From Mobiluncus massiliensis (GTDB lineage: Bacteria > Actinomycetota > Actinomycetes > Actinomycetales > Actinomycetaceae), in contig NZ_OX458329.1 of assembly GCF_949769255.1 (NCBI RefSeq), forward strand, positions 434,001-498,000: a stretch of DNA of 64,000 nt, in the 5' to 3' direction. This document shows, in pieces, positions 55,366 to 64,000 of this stretch (within the stretch, counting starts at the first letter, position 1; each line of letters begins with the position of its first letter). Position numbers and translations under genes: made by a program. A model generated the notes under the pieces. The model was not told the DNA's origin, made no database searches, and saw only the letters and a program-made list of their open reading frames with translations.

Positions 55366-56487
55366 ATGACAATCTATCGCGCAGACACGTTATTTGATGG
55401 TAACCAGGTCCTAGGACCCGGGGCAGTGCGGGTGGAAAACGACCGTATCGCTGAGGTTTTCAGCGGGCCGGCAGCCGCACAAGTCCGGGCGGACGTGGAT
55501 TTTGGGACGGCTATCCTCGCTCCTGGATTCGTGGACATTCACTCTCACGGCGGCGGGGGAGAGGCTTTCACTAATGGGGCTGAGGCAGCCCGTACCGTCA
55601 TTGCCACCCACCGCCACGAGGGTACGACTTCCATCATGGCCAGCTTGGTCACGGACACGTTGGATCACTTGGAATCCCAGATTCGGGATTTGGCACCGCT
55701 CTATGACGCCGGCGAAATTTTGGGCGTCCACTTGGAGGGGCCGTGGATGGCAGAGGAATACAAGGGAGCCCATGACCCCAAGCTGCTGCGTGACCCGGCT
55801 TTGGACGAGGTCCAACGCTTGTGCCAGGCTGGTCCGGTGAAAATGGTGACCCTCGCTATTGAACGTCGCGGCGGGTTGGAGGCCGTTCGCTGGCTGGTGT
55901 CACGGGGAATCATTGCCGCTCCAGGACATATGAACGCCGACTACGACACGATGAAAGCTGCTCTGGCCAACGGGGCGCAGAACGTTACCCACCTGTTCAA
56001 CGCGATGAAACCGATTCATCACCGCCAGCCGGGGCCGATTGTGGCCGCCTTGGAAACGCCGGGATTGCCGGTAGAAATCATCGCTGACGGCGTACATTCC
56101 CACCCCGCCACCGTGAAGTTCGTGTTTGATGCCAAGGGGCGGGACACAGTCTTGGTTACCGATGCGATGGCGGCCGCGGGCTCGCCGGACGGAGATTACC
56201 TGTTGGGGCCTCTGGAAGTCGAGGTTCGTGACGCGGTGGCACGTTTGAAATCTAACGGGTCCATTGCCGGCTCCACCCTAACCCTGTCCCGGGCCATACG
56301 TTTTGCAACTTATACCGCAGGAGTGGATATTTGGTTGGCGCTTCATGCCGCCACGGCTCGCCCCGCGGCCGTGTTGGGCGCAACAGACATTGGAGTGTTG
56401 GCGCCGGGGGCGTATGCGGACTTGGTAGTTGAGTCGAGTGCCCTACAGGTGCAACACGTGTTTCGCCGCGGTCAGCAGGTGCGGTGA
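55366..56487 (+). CDS. nagA: N-acetylglucosamine-6-phosphate deacetylase
   Basis: A 373-residue amidohydrolase. DIHSHGGGGEAFTNG holds the first metal ligands, GVHLEGPWM the metal-binding glutamate, APGHMNADYDT and NVTHLFNAMKP the histidines, and LVTDAMAAAG the catalytic aspartate. It gives GlcN-6-P and acetate. The start at 55366 fits the family N-terminus (MTIYRADTLFDG); a longer frame from 55276 has no homology. Confidence 0.94.
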   Translation: MTIYRADTLFDGNQVLGPGAVRVENDRIAEVFSGPAAAQVRADVDFGTAILAPGFVDIHSHGGGGEAFTNGAEAARTVIATHRHEGTTSIMASLVTDTLDHLESQIRDLAPLYDAGEILGVHLEGPWMAEEYKGAHDPKLLRDPALDEVQRLCQAGPVKMVTLAIERRGGLEAVRWLVSRGIIAAPGHMNADYDTMKAALANGAQNVTHLFNAMKPIHHRQPGPIVAALETPGLPVEIIADGVHSHPATVKFVFDAKGRDTVLVTDAMAAAGSPDGDYLLGPLEVEVRDAVARLKSNGSIAGSTLTLSRAIRFATYTAGVDIWLALHAATARPAAVLGATDIGVLAPGAYADLVVESSALQVQHVFRRGQQVR

Positions 56488-56539
56488 AGTACGACTCGGA
56501 GCTTAGCCGGAAAATCGAACACAACGGAAGGTATTCATC

Positions 56540-57331
56540 ATGGAAATCATTATTAAACCAACGGCACAAGAATTGGCGCTGGTCGCTGCTGAGGCCATCT
56601 GCGAGGTCTACGCGGACAATCCCGCTGCTGTGCTGGGGGTGGCGACGGGCTCCAGCCCGTTGCCGATTTATCAAGAACTTTCGCGCCGGGTTAAGGCAGG
56701 AAGTCTGTCTCTAAGCCGTGCCCAGGCTTTCCAGCTCGATGAGTACGTGGGGCTGCCTCAGGATCATCCCGAGGCGTACCACAACTTTATTCGTCGCGAG
56801 TTTGCCGATATCACGGATATAGACCCGAATGCGGTATATGGAGAAAACGGCCTGGCCGCCGACCTGTTAGCAGAGTGTCAGCGCTACGAACAGGCCATTG
56901 TTGATGCCGGCGGAATTGATATACAGATTTTAGGTATCGGAGCGGATGGACATATTGCGTTCAACGAACCTGGTACTTCCCTGCATTCCTTGACGCACCC
57001 CGCGGTGTTGACCGCCCAAACTCGCCGTGACAACGCCCGATTCTTTGACGGAGACATTGATAAGGTGCCTAGGCACGCGCTCACGCAAGGGGTCGGGACC
57101 ATCTTGCGGGCGCGAAAAATCCTGCTCATTGCTACTGGCTCTAACAAGGCTGACGCGGTGCGTGACATGGTGGAGGGTCCGGTCTCTATGTCTTGCACCG
57201 GTTCGGCTTTGCAGCTGCACAACAATGTTAAGGTCCTGCTGGATGAAGCCGCCGCTGCGAAGCTCGAGCGCCTGGATTTCTATCGCGAGATTTATGCCAA
57301 TCGTCCCCAAGGGGCATGGCTGGGGCTGTAA
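56540..57331 (+). CDS. nagB: Glucosamine-6-phosphate deaminase
   Basis: 263 residues converting GlcN-6-P to Fru-6-P and ammonia. LGVATGSSPLPIYQEL, FQLDEYVGL with the catalytic aspartate, GIGADGHIAFNEPGTS with the catalytic histidine region, and LLIATGSNKADAV are present. GGAAGG lies upstream of the ATG. It ends the catabolic operon. Confidence 0.95.
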   Translation: MEIIIKPTAQELALVAAEAICEVYADNPAAVLGVATGSSPLPIYQELSRRVKAGSLSLSRAQAFQLDEYVGLPQDHPEAYHNFIRREFADITDIDPNAVYGENGLAADLLAECQRYEQAIVDAGGIDIQILGIGADGHIAFNEPGTSLHSLTHPAVLTAQTRRDNARFFDGDIDKVPRHALTQGVGTILRARKILLIATGSNKADAVRDMVEGPVSMSCTGSALQLHNNVKVLLDEAAAAKLERLDFYREIYANRPQGAWLGL

Positions 57332-57397
57332 CCCAAGCAACATGCCAATGACCCCTCGCCGTGGAGCTGTTCAGGAATTCCAATTAGACTAAAAAGC

Positions 57398-58114
57398 GTG
57401 GAATTTTCTGAACTATTGCAGGCTCGCTACAGTGTGCGGGCCTATCTGGACAAACCGGTCGAACCTGAGGTTTTACAAGCCGTCTTGGACGATGCGCGCC
57501 ACTGTGCCTCCTGGTCTAATACGCGCGGATATGTGTTGGCAGTAGCCACGGGGGAACGCCTGGAACGAATCCGGGCGGACTATGCCAGCCGCGCCGAAAC
57601 TGCCTCCGGGATGTTACGCGGACGTCCCGGTGCCTTCCTGCGGGCGCTACGGGAGGGCAAACTACCCAAAGCCGACTTTAAAACTTGGGGGAAATACCCT
57701 CCTGAACTGCGTAAACGTCAGGTTGCGAACGGGAAACGCTACTATGCCCACCTGGGGATTGGGCGCGGGGACGAATCCGGGCGAGCTCAGCAAGTGCGTC
57801 AAAATCTCGAATTGTTTCAGGCCCCGGTGGGGATTTTCGTGTTCGTTCACCGCGCGCTACTGCCTTTTTCTGCCCAAGATGCCGGGCTGATGCTGTCCAC
57901 CCTCATGCTGGCGGCCGCGAGTCGAGGGCTGGGAACCGTTGCCATTGGAACGCTCGCGACCTGGCGGACTCCTGTAGAAGCGGAGTTCCGTATCCCCAAA
58001 GACTACGGACTCATCACTGGGTTGGCATTGGGCTACCCCGACCCGGATGCTCAGATAAACGAGTATCGGGCCGAACACCCGCCGCTTACCCTCGCTGAGC
58101 CGCGCGACGTATGA
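57398..58114 (+). CDS. Nitroreductase family flavoprotein
   Basis: 238 residues. ARYSVRAYLDKPVEPEVL at the N-terminus and WSNTRGYVLAV bind FMN; SRGLGTVAIGTLA and GLALGYPDPDA mark the C-terminal half. Substrate unknown. GTG start at 57398 with no ribosome-binding site but a TAGACT box nine bases upstream, so it probably has its own promoter and a leaderless message apart from the nan operon. Confidence 0.88.
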   Translation: MEFSELLQARYSVRAYLDKPVEPEVLQAVLDDARHCASWSNTRGYVLAVATGERLERIRADYASRAETASGMLRGRPGAFLRALREGKLPKADFKTWGKYPPELRKRQVANGKRYYAHLGIGRGDESGRAQQVRQNLELFQAPVGIFVFVHRALLPFSAQDAGLMLSTLMLAAASRGLGTVAIGTLATWRTPVEAEFRIPKDYGLITGLALGYPDPDAQINEYRAEHPPLTLAEPRDV

Positions 58115-58296
58115 TGAAGTCAAGCTGCCACACGATTCCACTATCAGTTGGCGCCATCGATTCGTTTGCCCCTTTTCAATTTTTTATGCCATTGTCCAGC
58201 GGCAGAAACATTTGCTTCCACATCCCTGCGGATAAAAGAGGTGCTGGCTGTGGTTTGCGCTGGGGACACAAAGCTGGCCGGATAAACGTGTGCCGC

Positions 58297-58917
58297 CTAG
58301 AGCCATCCGGCGAGGATGAGCATCCCGAGCAGGATAAGCACACTCGGAAAGAGCACCGCCTCGAATCGTTCCAGAACCTCCGCGAGCCCTAAACGTCCGG
58401 TAATGAACCACGCCAGAGCCAACAGCGCACCCGCCAGCACCAGAAACACCGCGCAGAACATAGCGACTTGCCACCAGGCCGACAAGGCAAAAACCGGCAG
58501 ATAAACACCGATTTCGTCGCCTCCGTTCGCGATGGTGACCAGGGCGACCGCGCCAACACTGACGGGTTTGCCTTCCAGCTTTGATTCGGCTGACTTTGCG
58601 TCCCTGGAATCGTTTGACTCCCGGCGTTCCAAAATTTCCCCAATACCAGCTTTCACTCCCAGAATCAGCGGTATCAGACCCAACAGATGCAACTGAGCTT
58701 CGGGAATGACGAAACCGGAAATCAGATTCAGGATCGCGGTGGCTGCCAAAATAGCGCTAAAACCGAGGTATTGACCTGCGCAGATACGCAACGTTGTGCC
58801 GGGGCGCTGGTGACCGTGGACAAACCATAAGGTCAGCAGCATCAAGTGGTCGATGTTAGTGACCGCAAAGAGCACCAACGCTTGGGCGAGAGTGGAAAGA
58901 ATCAGGGAAGCGTTCAC
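58297..58917 (-). CDS. CadD-family cadmium resistance/cation transporter
   Basis: 206 residues, five or six TM helices. ALVLFAVTNIDHLMLLTLWF near residue 13 and TIANGGDEIGVYLPVFA near residue 128 are the paired motifs of CadD, part of the LysE superfamily. It would export or bind cadmium-like cations; a different substrate is possible. Monocistronic, minus strand. Confidence 0.82.
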   Translation of the reverse strand: MNASLILSTLAQALVLFAVTNIDHLMLLTLWFVHGHQRPGTTLRICAGQYLGFSAILAATAILNLISGFVIPEAQLHLLGLIPLILGVKAGIGEILERRESNDSRDAKSAESKLEGKPVSVGAVALVTIANGGDEIGVYLPVFALSAWWQVAMFCAVFLVLAGALLALAWFITGRLGLAEVLERFEAVLFPSVLILLGMLILAGWL

Positions 58918-59087
58918 GTGTCAATTATCACCGAAAGGTGTTCAACCGATAAAGTCAACATCACCCCGCAGTAACCTACCGGCGACCGGCCGCACCGAAC
59001 TTGTGCATCGGCCGAGGACGCCGAACCGCTCAATCGAGCCTGAGAGAGACGCTAACGGTAGCGGAACTTCGAATTTTACTAATTTTT

Positions 59088-59116
59088 TTGCACCTTTCGC
59101 CCCAGAGCCCTAGACT
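59088..59116 (+). promoter_or_regulatory. Promoter of the lysine riboswitch and transporter operon
   Basis: TTGCAC, a 17-base spacer and TAGACT (59111-59116) put transcription start near 59123, nine bases before the riboswitch. Confidence 0.65.
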
Positions 59117-59131
59117 GGAAAGCAATAAAAG

Positions 59132-59348
59132 CATGACGGAGGCGCAGCCGACATCATTAGCTTCCATCAGGGCAGGGAAAATCCTTTGGGAGGCCCGGAA
59201 GCGAAAGGGGAGGCTGCCGAGGACGCGAACCGTTCCCAAGGGAAGCGTCCGGGCGAGCGGATAATATCCGTTCGACTGTCGCTATTGCGGAGAGCTGTCA
59301 TGACGCATACGCGCAAGGTATGGGGTCATGGAGCATGACCCCTTTTTT
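59132..59348 (+). ncRNA. Lysine riboswitch (L box) with expression-platform terminator
   Basis: Landmarks of the lysine aptamer are in order: GACGGAGGCGC at the 5' side, GCGAAAGGGGAGGCTGCCGA (compare GAAAGGGGAGCGTCGCCGA in the Bacillus lysC leader), and GACTGTC...GCGGAGAGCTGTC at the 3' side. P1 pairs CATGAC (59132-59137) with GTCATG (59297-59302). The terminator follows with arms GGGGTCATG (59322-59330) and CATGACCCC (59334-59342) and six Ts. The GTCATG of P1 can instead pair with the CATGAC of the terminator, giving an antiterminator. Lysine would thus stop transcription of the transporter. Confidence 0.88.
59322..59348 (+). terminator. Riboswitch-controlled terminator
   Basis: A nine-base-pair stem closing a GAG loop, followed by TTTTTT. 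It lies 54 bases before the binding-protein start codon. Confidence 0.9.
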
Positions 59349-59401
59349 GGTGCCATGTTCGAGCTTTCGAAAGTTGTTTGCAACGATTGAAAGGACTAAT
59401 G

Positions 59402-60271
59402 ATGAACAAGATACTGAGTGGTGCGGCCCTACTAGCAGCGGCTTTTTCCCTCGCCGCGTGCGGGGCAGGACCCGCGGCTGATAACGCAGCTGGTGAAGGT
59501 GGGGCGATTCCTGGCCTGGAGGACGATGTCTTCACCGTCGGTATGGAAGCTGCCTACGCTCCCTACAACTGGGCGCAGCCTGATAAATCTAACGATGCGG
59601 TACCTATCAAAGATTCCGCCTTGTACGCTAATGGCTACGACGTGATGACTGCCAAACAGATTGCGGACGTCAACGGCTGGAAACTCGAAATTAAGCAGCT
59701 GGAGTGGGATTCCCTGATTCCGGCGGTGCAATCGGGCGAAATTGATGCCGCGATTGCGGGCCAGTCCATGACCAAGGAACGCGAGGAAACCGTGGACTTT
59801 GCCGGGCCCTACCTGTACGCCCGCATCATCGTGCTGACCAAGGCTGATTCCAAGTATGCCAACGCGAAAGGCTTGGCTGACCTGGCGGGAGGTCGGACCA
59901 CCAGCCAAACCGGCACTGTTTGGTACGACACGTTGATTCCGCAGATTAAAGGTGCCAAACGGCAGTCGCCCGCCGAATCCGCTCCGGCGATGCTGGTGGC
60001 TTTGGAAACCGGCAAGGTCGATTACGTGGTCACCGATATGCCTACCGGTCAAGGGGCTATGGCTGCTTACCCGGATATGAAGATTTTGGACTTCCCCGAC
60101 GATGGCGATGACTTCCAAGTTTCGGATGAGGACATTAACATCGGCGTGTCCGTTAAGAAAGGCAACACCGCACTGAAGGACGCCATCAACAAGGCCCTGT
60201 CCGGCAAGACCGCCGATGACTTCGATGCCATGATGGCCGATGCAGTAAAGATTCAGCCCCAAGAGGATTAA
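59402..60271 (+). CDS. Amino acid ABC importer, binding lipoprotein; lysine probable
   Basis: A 289-residue family-3 binding protein. The lipobox is FSLAACGAG near residue 21; GMEAAYAPYNW, NGYDVMTAKQIAD and WDSLIPAVQSGEIDAAIAGQ are standard segments. The substrate, lysine, is inferred from the riboswitch in front. I start at the second ATG (59402), six bases after AAAGGA; the ATG at 59399 is too close to it. Confidence 0.9.
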   Translation: MNKILSGAALLAAAFSLAACGAGPAADNAAGEGGAIPGLEDDVFTVGMEAAYAPYNWAQPDKSNDAVPIKDSALYANGYDVMTAKQIADVNGWKLEIKQLEWDSLIPAVQSGEIDAAIAGQSMTKEREETVDFAGPYLYARIIVLTKADSKYANAKGLADLAGGRTTSQTGTVWYDTLIPQIKGAKRQSPAESAPAMLVALETGKVDYVVTDMPTGQGAMAAYPDMKILDFPDDGDDFQVSDEDINIGVSVKKGNTALKDAINKALSGKTADDFDAMMADAVKIQPQED

Positions 60272-60307
60272 TCCGCCAACTGAACTGGAACACGTCAGGA
60301 GAGAAAA

Positions 60308-61219
60308 ATGCTGTGGACACTGTGGCAGGACATCATAACGCTGCTGAATAAGTATGGCGGCGTGTACTTGACAGGCATCGTCAATACGGTGCTCCTCGCC
60401 ACTATCGCTACCTTGCTGGGCTGTGTGATTGGTTTTGCCTGCGGGATCTTGAACACAATTCCACATCCTCCAACCGATCCTCTGCCCAAGCGGGTGATTC
60501 TGGCGATTATCCGGGTCATCATTCGGATTTACGTGGAAGTTTTCCGTGGCACTCCGATGATTTTGCAGGCGGTGTTCATCTACTACGGTCTGCCCTACTT
60601 CACGAATAACGCGTTGCAGTTCCAGTCCATGTGGGGAGTATCGATTTTCGTCGTCTCCATCAACACCGGCGCCTACATCGCGGAATCCGTGCGCGGGGGC
60701 ATCATCAGTGTGGATCCTGGCCAAACCGAGGGAGCCAGAGCAATCGGTATGACCCACTTCCAGACTATGCTCTATGTCATCTTGCCCCAGGCTTTGCGCA
60801 ACCTGTTGCCGCAAATCGGTAACAACTTCATCATCAACATCAAAGACACTTCGGTCATGTTCATCATCGGGTTCTCGGAGTTTTTCTCAGTTCACAAGAT
60901 GGTGTCGGGTGCCGTTTTCAAGTACTTCCCCTCCGCTACCATCGAGATGGTGGGGTATTTGACGTTGACTCTGCTGTCCTCTTTCCTGTTGCGGAAACTG
61001 GAAAAGAAGATTGACGGTGACGATGCCTACGAACTGCTACCCGGTGCCGGGGGCGAGGAACAGAGCGATTACGAACTCATGAACGAAGACCAACTTGTGA
61101 TGGCCGCCGGAAACTACACCTTCCCTGACCCCGCCAAACGCCCGGCGCGAAAGGGAAAGCCCGCCAGCAAACCAGCGTCAGACAAACCGGCACGCCCCGA
61201 GGGAGGACAGAACTCATGA
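60308..61219 (+). CDS. Amino acid ABC importer, permease
   Basis: 303 residues, HisM/GlnP type with about five TM helices. [20 protein letters not shown] and [17 protein letters not shown] carry the ATPase-contact loop. A hydrophilic tail of roughly 60 residues rich in K, P and A, absent from most relatives, follows the last helix. AGGAGAGAAAA precedes the ATG. Overlaps the ATPase gene by four bases. Confidence 0.9.
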   Translation: MLWTLWQDIITLLNKYGGVYLTGIVNTVLLATIATLLGCVIGFACGILNTIPHPPTDPLPKRVILAIIRVIIRIYVEVFRGTPMILQAVFIYYGLPYFTNNALQFQSMWGVSIFVVSINTGAYIAESVRGGIISVDPGQTEGARAIGMTHFQTMLYVILPQALRNLLPQIGNNFIINIKDTSVMFIIGFSEFFSVHKMVSGAVFKYFPSATIEMVGYLTLTLLSSFLLRKLEKKIDGDDAYELLPGAGGEEQSDYELMNEDQLVMAAGNYTFPDPAKRPARKGKPASKPASDKPARPEGGQNS

Positions 61220-61977
61220 GTGAATCGAACACCGCGGTGAACACCAGCGACGAAATCATCACAGTCCGTCACCTCTCAAAGTCTTTCGGTACTCACGAGG
61301 TCCTGAAAGACATCGACTTTGCGGTGCGGCCGGGGGACGTGGCATCCATCATCGGGGCGTCCGGCTCCGGGAAATCAACCTTGCTGCGCTGCATCAATTT
61401 GTTGGAAACTCCCACCTCGGGCGAAATCCTCTATCACGGGACGAACATCCTGGACCATTCCATGAAAAAGGCGAAATATCGGTCAAAAGTGGGGATGGTG
61501 TTTCAATCATTCAACCTGTTCAACAATATGACCGTGCTAAAGAACTGCATGATTGGTCAGATGAAAGTCCTGGGTCGGTCTCGCGAGGAGTCTCGGGAAA
61601 AGGCCTTGGAGTATCTGGATAAAGTCGGGATGAGCCCCTTCCTGAACGCGAAACCGCGGCAGTTGTCCGGCGGGCAAAAGCAGCGGGTGGCCATTTCTCG
61701 TGCTCTGGCGATGGATCCGGAAGTCCTGTTGTTCGACGAACCGACCTCGGCGTTGGATCCGGAAATGGTCGGCGAAGTCATTGACGTCATTAAGAAGCTG
61801 GCTCAAGAAGGCATGACGATGCTGGTGGTGACTCACGAGATGGCTTTCGCCCGCACTGTCAGCAAGAATGTGGTGTTTATGGCGGATGGGGTTATCGCTG
61901 AGCAAGGTCCCCCCGAACAGCTGTTCCAGCACCCGCAGCGGGAACGGACCCGCGATTTCTTGGCACGTTATCTCTGA
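61216..61977 (+). CDS. Amino acid ABC importer, ATPase
   Basis: 253 residues with Walker [10 protein letters not shown] near residue 50, Q-loop [11 protein letters not shown], signature [15 protein letters not shown], Walker [12 protein letters not shown] and the switch histidine in VVTHEM. Completes the riboswitch-controlled importer. Confidence 0.94.
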   Translation: MSESNTAVNTSDEIITVRHLSKSFGTHEVLKDIDFAVRPGDVASIIGASGSGKSTLLRCINLLETPTSGEILYHGTNILDHSMKKAKYRSKVGMVFQSFNLFNNMTVLKNCMIGQMKVLGRSREESREKALEYLDKVGMSPFLNAKPRQLSGGQKQRVAISRALAMDPEVLLFDEPTSALDPEMVGEVIDVIKKLAQEGMTMLVVTHEMAFARTVSKNVVFMADGVIAEQGPPEQLFQHPQRERTRDFLARYL

Positions 61978-62030
61978 ATTCACGTTGTGGCACGTCGCAG
62001 GTAATTTTCCGGAACAGAACTATTCCCCTA

Positions 62031-62051
62031 TATACATTTATGGAGTATAAT
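62031..62051 (+). promoter_or_regulatory. Promoter/operator of the HTH-MNT-HepT gene
   Basis: A consensus TATAAT at 62046-62051 lies six bases before the ATG at 62058, implying a leaderless message. TATAC (62031) and GTATA (62045) form an inverted repeat with nine bases between, overlapping the -10 box, a fitting site for autorepression by the encoded HTH domain. Confidence 0.5.
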
Positions 62052-62057
62052 TTGCTT

Positions 62058-63035
62058 ATGGAAGAACGTTTGATGGCGCTCCATGATTTGCGACCCGGCG
62101 CATTTTTGCGTCTGCGGCGCGGCGTGCTGGGGTTGACCCAGGCGGAACTGGCAGCGATGACTGGAGTTCCCCAGTCTCACATCAGTGCTTTTGAAAACCA
62201 CAAGCGGCGCATCTCTGAAGCTGAGGAGACCTCCTTGGCAAAGGCATTGAGTGTACCGGCGCACACTTTGATGAGTATGAAGCGTCACGTGGTGCGCGGG
62301 ATCTTTTCGCGGCACGGGTACGATGATATTTTCCTGTTTGGTCCGGTCTCGACCGGTCAGGACGACGCATTTACGCCGATAGATTTCCTGATCAGCACCA
62401 CAACTCCCCTGGGGATGCTGGATTTGATTGACCTGCAAAATGAGCTTGAAAATGTCTTAAGCGTCACTGTCTACGTGTCGGTTGATGCAGGTTGGGGTAA
62501 CGAAAAAGTCGATCGAATCCCGCGAGAAGTCACCTGTGACGGCCAATTGCCGGATAAACCTCTACTGGTAGATTTATACCGATCAGGGGATGTTTTTTCT
62601 CCGCGTGAGATTGACCAGTATCCGTTTTTCCAAAAATGGGGCTTTCCCAAGTCTTTCTTCCCTTACGATGTGTCCGCCGCCAGGTGGCGCGTGGAGGACA
62701 TGGGGCGCGTCGTGGACGTGGGTATGAGCATCGCTTCCGGTGGGCAACAGGCATTTTTAGAGAAAACTCCGGCGGGAATCCAATCTCGCTTCGCGGCGTA
62801 TCATGCCATTTCTGTGTTAGTTGAGTCGGCAGAGAAAATTCATTCTGAGGTTAAGGAAGCGAACCCACAGATTCCCTGGGCGGCTCTGCATGGATTGCGC
62901 CAGAGGCTGGTACAGGGCGCAGATCAGATTGGCCCAAACGTGTCTTGGTACTCTCTACATCAGGTTTTCCCTCAGTTGCGCGATGCTCTGAGTTCGATTA
63001 CTTTCCCTGACAGCGGCACAGAGGCGACGGCGTAA
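62058..63035 (+). CDS. HTH-MNT-HepT fusion protein with degraded catalytic motifs
   Basis: 325 residues with three parts. Residues about 8-75 are an XRE helix-turn-helix (LTQAELAAMTGVPQSHISAF). About 78-145 match MntA-type minimal nucleotidyltransferases: IFLFGPVSTGQDDAFTPIDF aligns with LFGS-RG...SDIDL, but the Gly-Ser becomes Gly-Pro and the first Asp of the DxD pair is lost. About 209-315 match HepT (HEPN) toxins, with VEDMGRVVDVGMSIASGG and NPQIPWAALHGLRQRLVQG; the RNase motif R-x4-H ends in Gln. The toxin and antitoxin halves of a HepT/MntA system are thus joined behind a DNA-binding domain and look catalytically dead. The ATG at 62058 is chosen because a TATAAT box covers the earlier ATG at 62040. 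Confidence 0.75.
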   Translation: MEERLMALHDLRPGAFLRLRRGVLGLTQAELAAMTGVPQSHISAFENHKRRISEAEETSLAKALSVPAHTLMSMKRHVVRGIFSRHGYDDIFLFGPVSTGQDDAFTPIDFLISTTTPLGMLDLIDLQNELENVLSVTVYVSVDAGWGNEKVDRIPREVTCDGQLPDKPLLVDLYRSGDVFSPREIDQYPFFQKWGFPKSFFPYDVSAARWRVEDMGRVVDVGMSIASGGQQAFLEKTPAGIQSRFAAYHAISVLVESAEKIHSEVKEANPQIPWAALHGLRQRLVQGADQIGPNVSWYSLHQVFPQLRDALSSITFPDSGTEATA

Positions 63036-64000
63036 GTGGAAGATAATGCCCGCGCGCGCGAGTTTTTACAGCGGCGCGCTGCCGAAGAACACGTCGCGCT
63101 GCCGCCCCTGCTGAGGACCCCGCGCACTTGGCGCTGGCCGCTGCGCAGCCCCCAGGGTGAACCTGCCGTTTATCCTGCTAACCCCCACCGCTATGCCCGA
63201 AAACTCGTTGGTTCTATGTTTGGTGTGCTCGCGCTCGGTTCCCTGGTGACGGGGCTAAACTACGTAGTTTCGGTCAGCGTACCCTGGGCGCTAGGAATGG
63301 TGCTGGACGCGGGGTTGGAACACGGTTTTACCAGGGAACTCTGGATTCGGTTGGCGGTTCTGGCCCTGGTTATCCTGGGTGTGGCGCTGACCCAAATGGC
63401 GGGACAGCTCACTGAGATTGCAGTCCAGATGAACGCGGTGGCAACTCCCGCGCGGGTGGCCGGTCAAAAGTTGGCTCTCGATGGGCGCGCTGTGAACCGG
63501 GAACTGGAATCCGGTGATGTGGTTACCTCGATGCTCACAGACGTGGACCGGATTGGCCAGGCGGCGCTGTGGATTCCCGAAATGGTGGGGGCTGTGCTCT
63601 CTACCGTGATGATTCTGGTCATCATGTTTCGCACTTCACCGCCTCTGGCCTGGACGGTGCTGATTGGGTTGCCCATCGTCACGCTGCTGATAGGACTGTT
63701 AGGCAAACCGCTGCAGCGCCGGCAAACCGAGAACCGGGAAGAACAGGGCAAGCTCACGGAAATCTCGGCTGACGCGGTGGCGGGGCTGCGGGTCCTGCGC
63801 GGTATCGGCGGTGAGGACGTGTTCGGGCTTCACTATCAGCAGCAATCGGCTCGCGTGCGTGACGCGGGGATTCGAGTGGCCCTGCCCGCGGCGCTGCTGG
63901 GCGTGCTGCGTTCAGTGATACCGATGCTGTTCACCGCCCTGGTGGTGGGCATCGGGGCGATACTGTATTTTCACGATGAACTGTCAGTCGGCAGTTTGGT
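63036..64000 (+). CDS. ABC exporter, transmembrane part, cut by window edge
   Basis: An open frame from the GTG right after the previous stop codon (TAA-GTG) to the window end, 321 residues so far. A 60-residue hydrophilic N-terminus precedes an ABC-type exporter membrane domain with helices near residues 63-85, 100-120, 180-205 and later; SGDVVTSMLTDVDRIG and EISADAVAGLRVLRGIGGED are typical of the lipid A/multidrug exporter fold (type IV). The nucleotide-binding domain would lie beyond the edge. It is probably cotranscribed with the HTH-MNT-HepT gene. Confidence 0.88.
   Translation, partial: MEDNARAREFLQRRAAEEHVALPPLLRTPRTWRWPLRSPQGEPAVYPANPHRYARKLVGSMFGVLALGSLVTGLNYVVSVSVPWALGMVLDAGLEHGFTRELWIRLAVLALVILGVALTQMAGQLTEIAVQMNAVATPARVAGQKLALDGRAVNRELESGDVVTSMLTDVDRIGQAALWIPEMVGAVLSTVMILVIMFRTSPPLAWTVLIGLPIVTLLIGLLGKPLQRRQTENREEQGKLTEISADAVAGLRVLRGIGGEDVFGLHYQQQSARVRDAGIRVALPAALLGVLRSVIPMLFTALVVGIGAILYFHDELSVGSL

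Noticed and set aside
58982..59010. GC-rich symmetry (CGGCCG...CGGCCG) before the lysine promoter considered as a terminator of a plus-strand transcript
   Set aside because: No T-run follows and no plus-strand gene ends nearby.

Overview
The window is 64 kb of chromosome from a moderately high-GC actinobacterium. Gene order and protein relatedness point to an anaerobic, motile member of the Actinomycetaceae, most like Mobiluncus. This assignment is an inference: it rests on two chemotaxis receptors, anaerobic glycerol-3-phosphate dehydrogenase (glpABC), a sialic-acid scavenging operon of the corynebacterial sia/nan type, CWB2 surface repeats, a GluRS gene placed near tRNA-Gln and tRNA-Glu, and an IclR regulator divergent from leuCD. 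No rRNA and no phage structural genes are visible.

Layout. 1-1830: a Ski2-like helicase running off the left edge and an FAH-family hydrolase, both minus strand. 1831-2740: a palindrome-rich spacer with a 128-bp element bounded by 19-bp inverted repeats; a sister copy sits at 24886-25014. 2741-7991: gltX, two methyl-accepting chemotaxis proteins, tRNA-Gln(CUG) and tRNA-Glu(CUC). 8009-10854: an McrBC restriction pair. 10953-18822: biosynthesis and envelope genes (LtbR-like regulator, leuCD, murA, a PlsC-like acyltransferase, a small membrane protein, ddl and a DcsG-like ATP-grasp gene). 18849-24799: glpA-glpB-glpC-glpK on the minus strand. 25126-25494: tmRNA (ssrA).

25500-33640 is an accessory zone next to ssrA. 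It holds inverted scraps resembling the ssrA 3' end, a 33-bp tandem array in front of an AAA/DUF4143 ATPase, an orphan ribbon-helix-helix antitoxin, one intact and one broken YafQ/DinJ toxin-antitoxin pair, RhuM and VapC remnants, a polysaccharide deacetylase and a DUF6941-DUF4258-DUF2283 three-gene set. 33954-38933 is a very large secreted protein with von Willebrand A and cell-wall-binding repeats.

39389-45842 carries a zinc-type cation exporter, an NSS symporter, a GlsB-like protein, purT and the conserved ACT/UPF0210 pair. Two 23-bp tandem arrays lie between convergent genes here. 45936-58114 is the sialic acid locus: a GntR/FCD regulator facing an operon for a peptide-type ABC importer, then nanA, nanK, nanE, nagA, nagB, and a separate nitroreductase. 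Together these would import Neu5Ac, cleave it to ManNAc, phosphorylate and epimerise it to GlcNAc-6-P, then deacetylate and deaminate it to fructose-6-P.

58297-64000 holds a CadD-like transporter, a lysine riboswitch with its terminator in front of a three-gene amino-acid ABC importer, a one-polypeptide fusion of an HTH domain, a MNT nucleotidyltransferase and a HepT (HEPN) domain with degraded catalytic motifs, and an ABC exporter cut by the right edge.

The most unusual items are the HTH-MNT-HepT fusion, the paired 128/129-bp inverted-repeat elements, the short tandem arrays with their DUF4143 association, the DUF6941/DUF4258/DUF2283 set, and the ssrA-adjacent graveyard of toxin-antitoxin genes.
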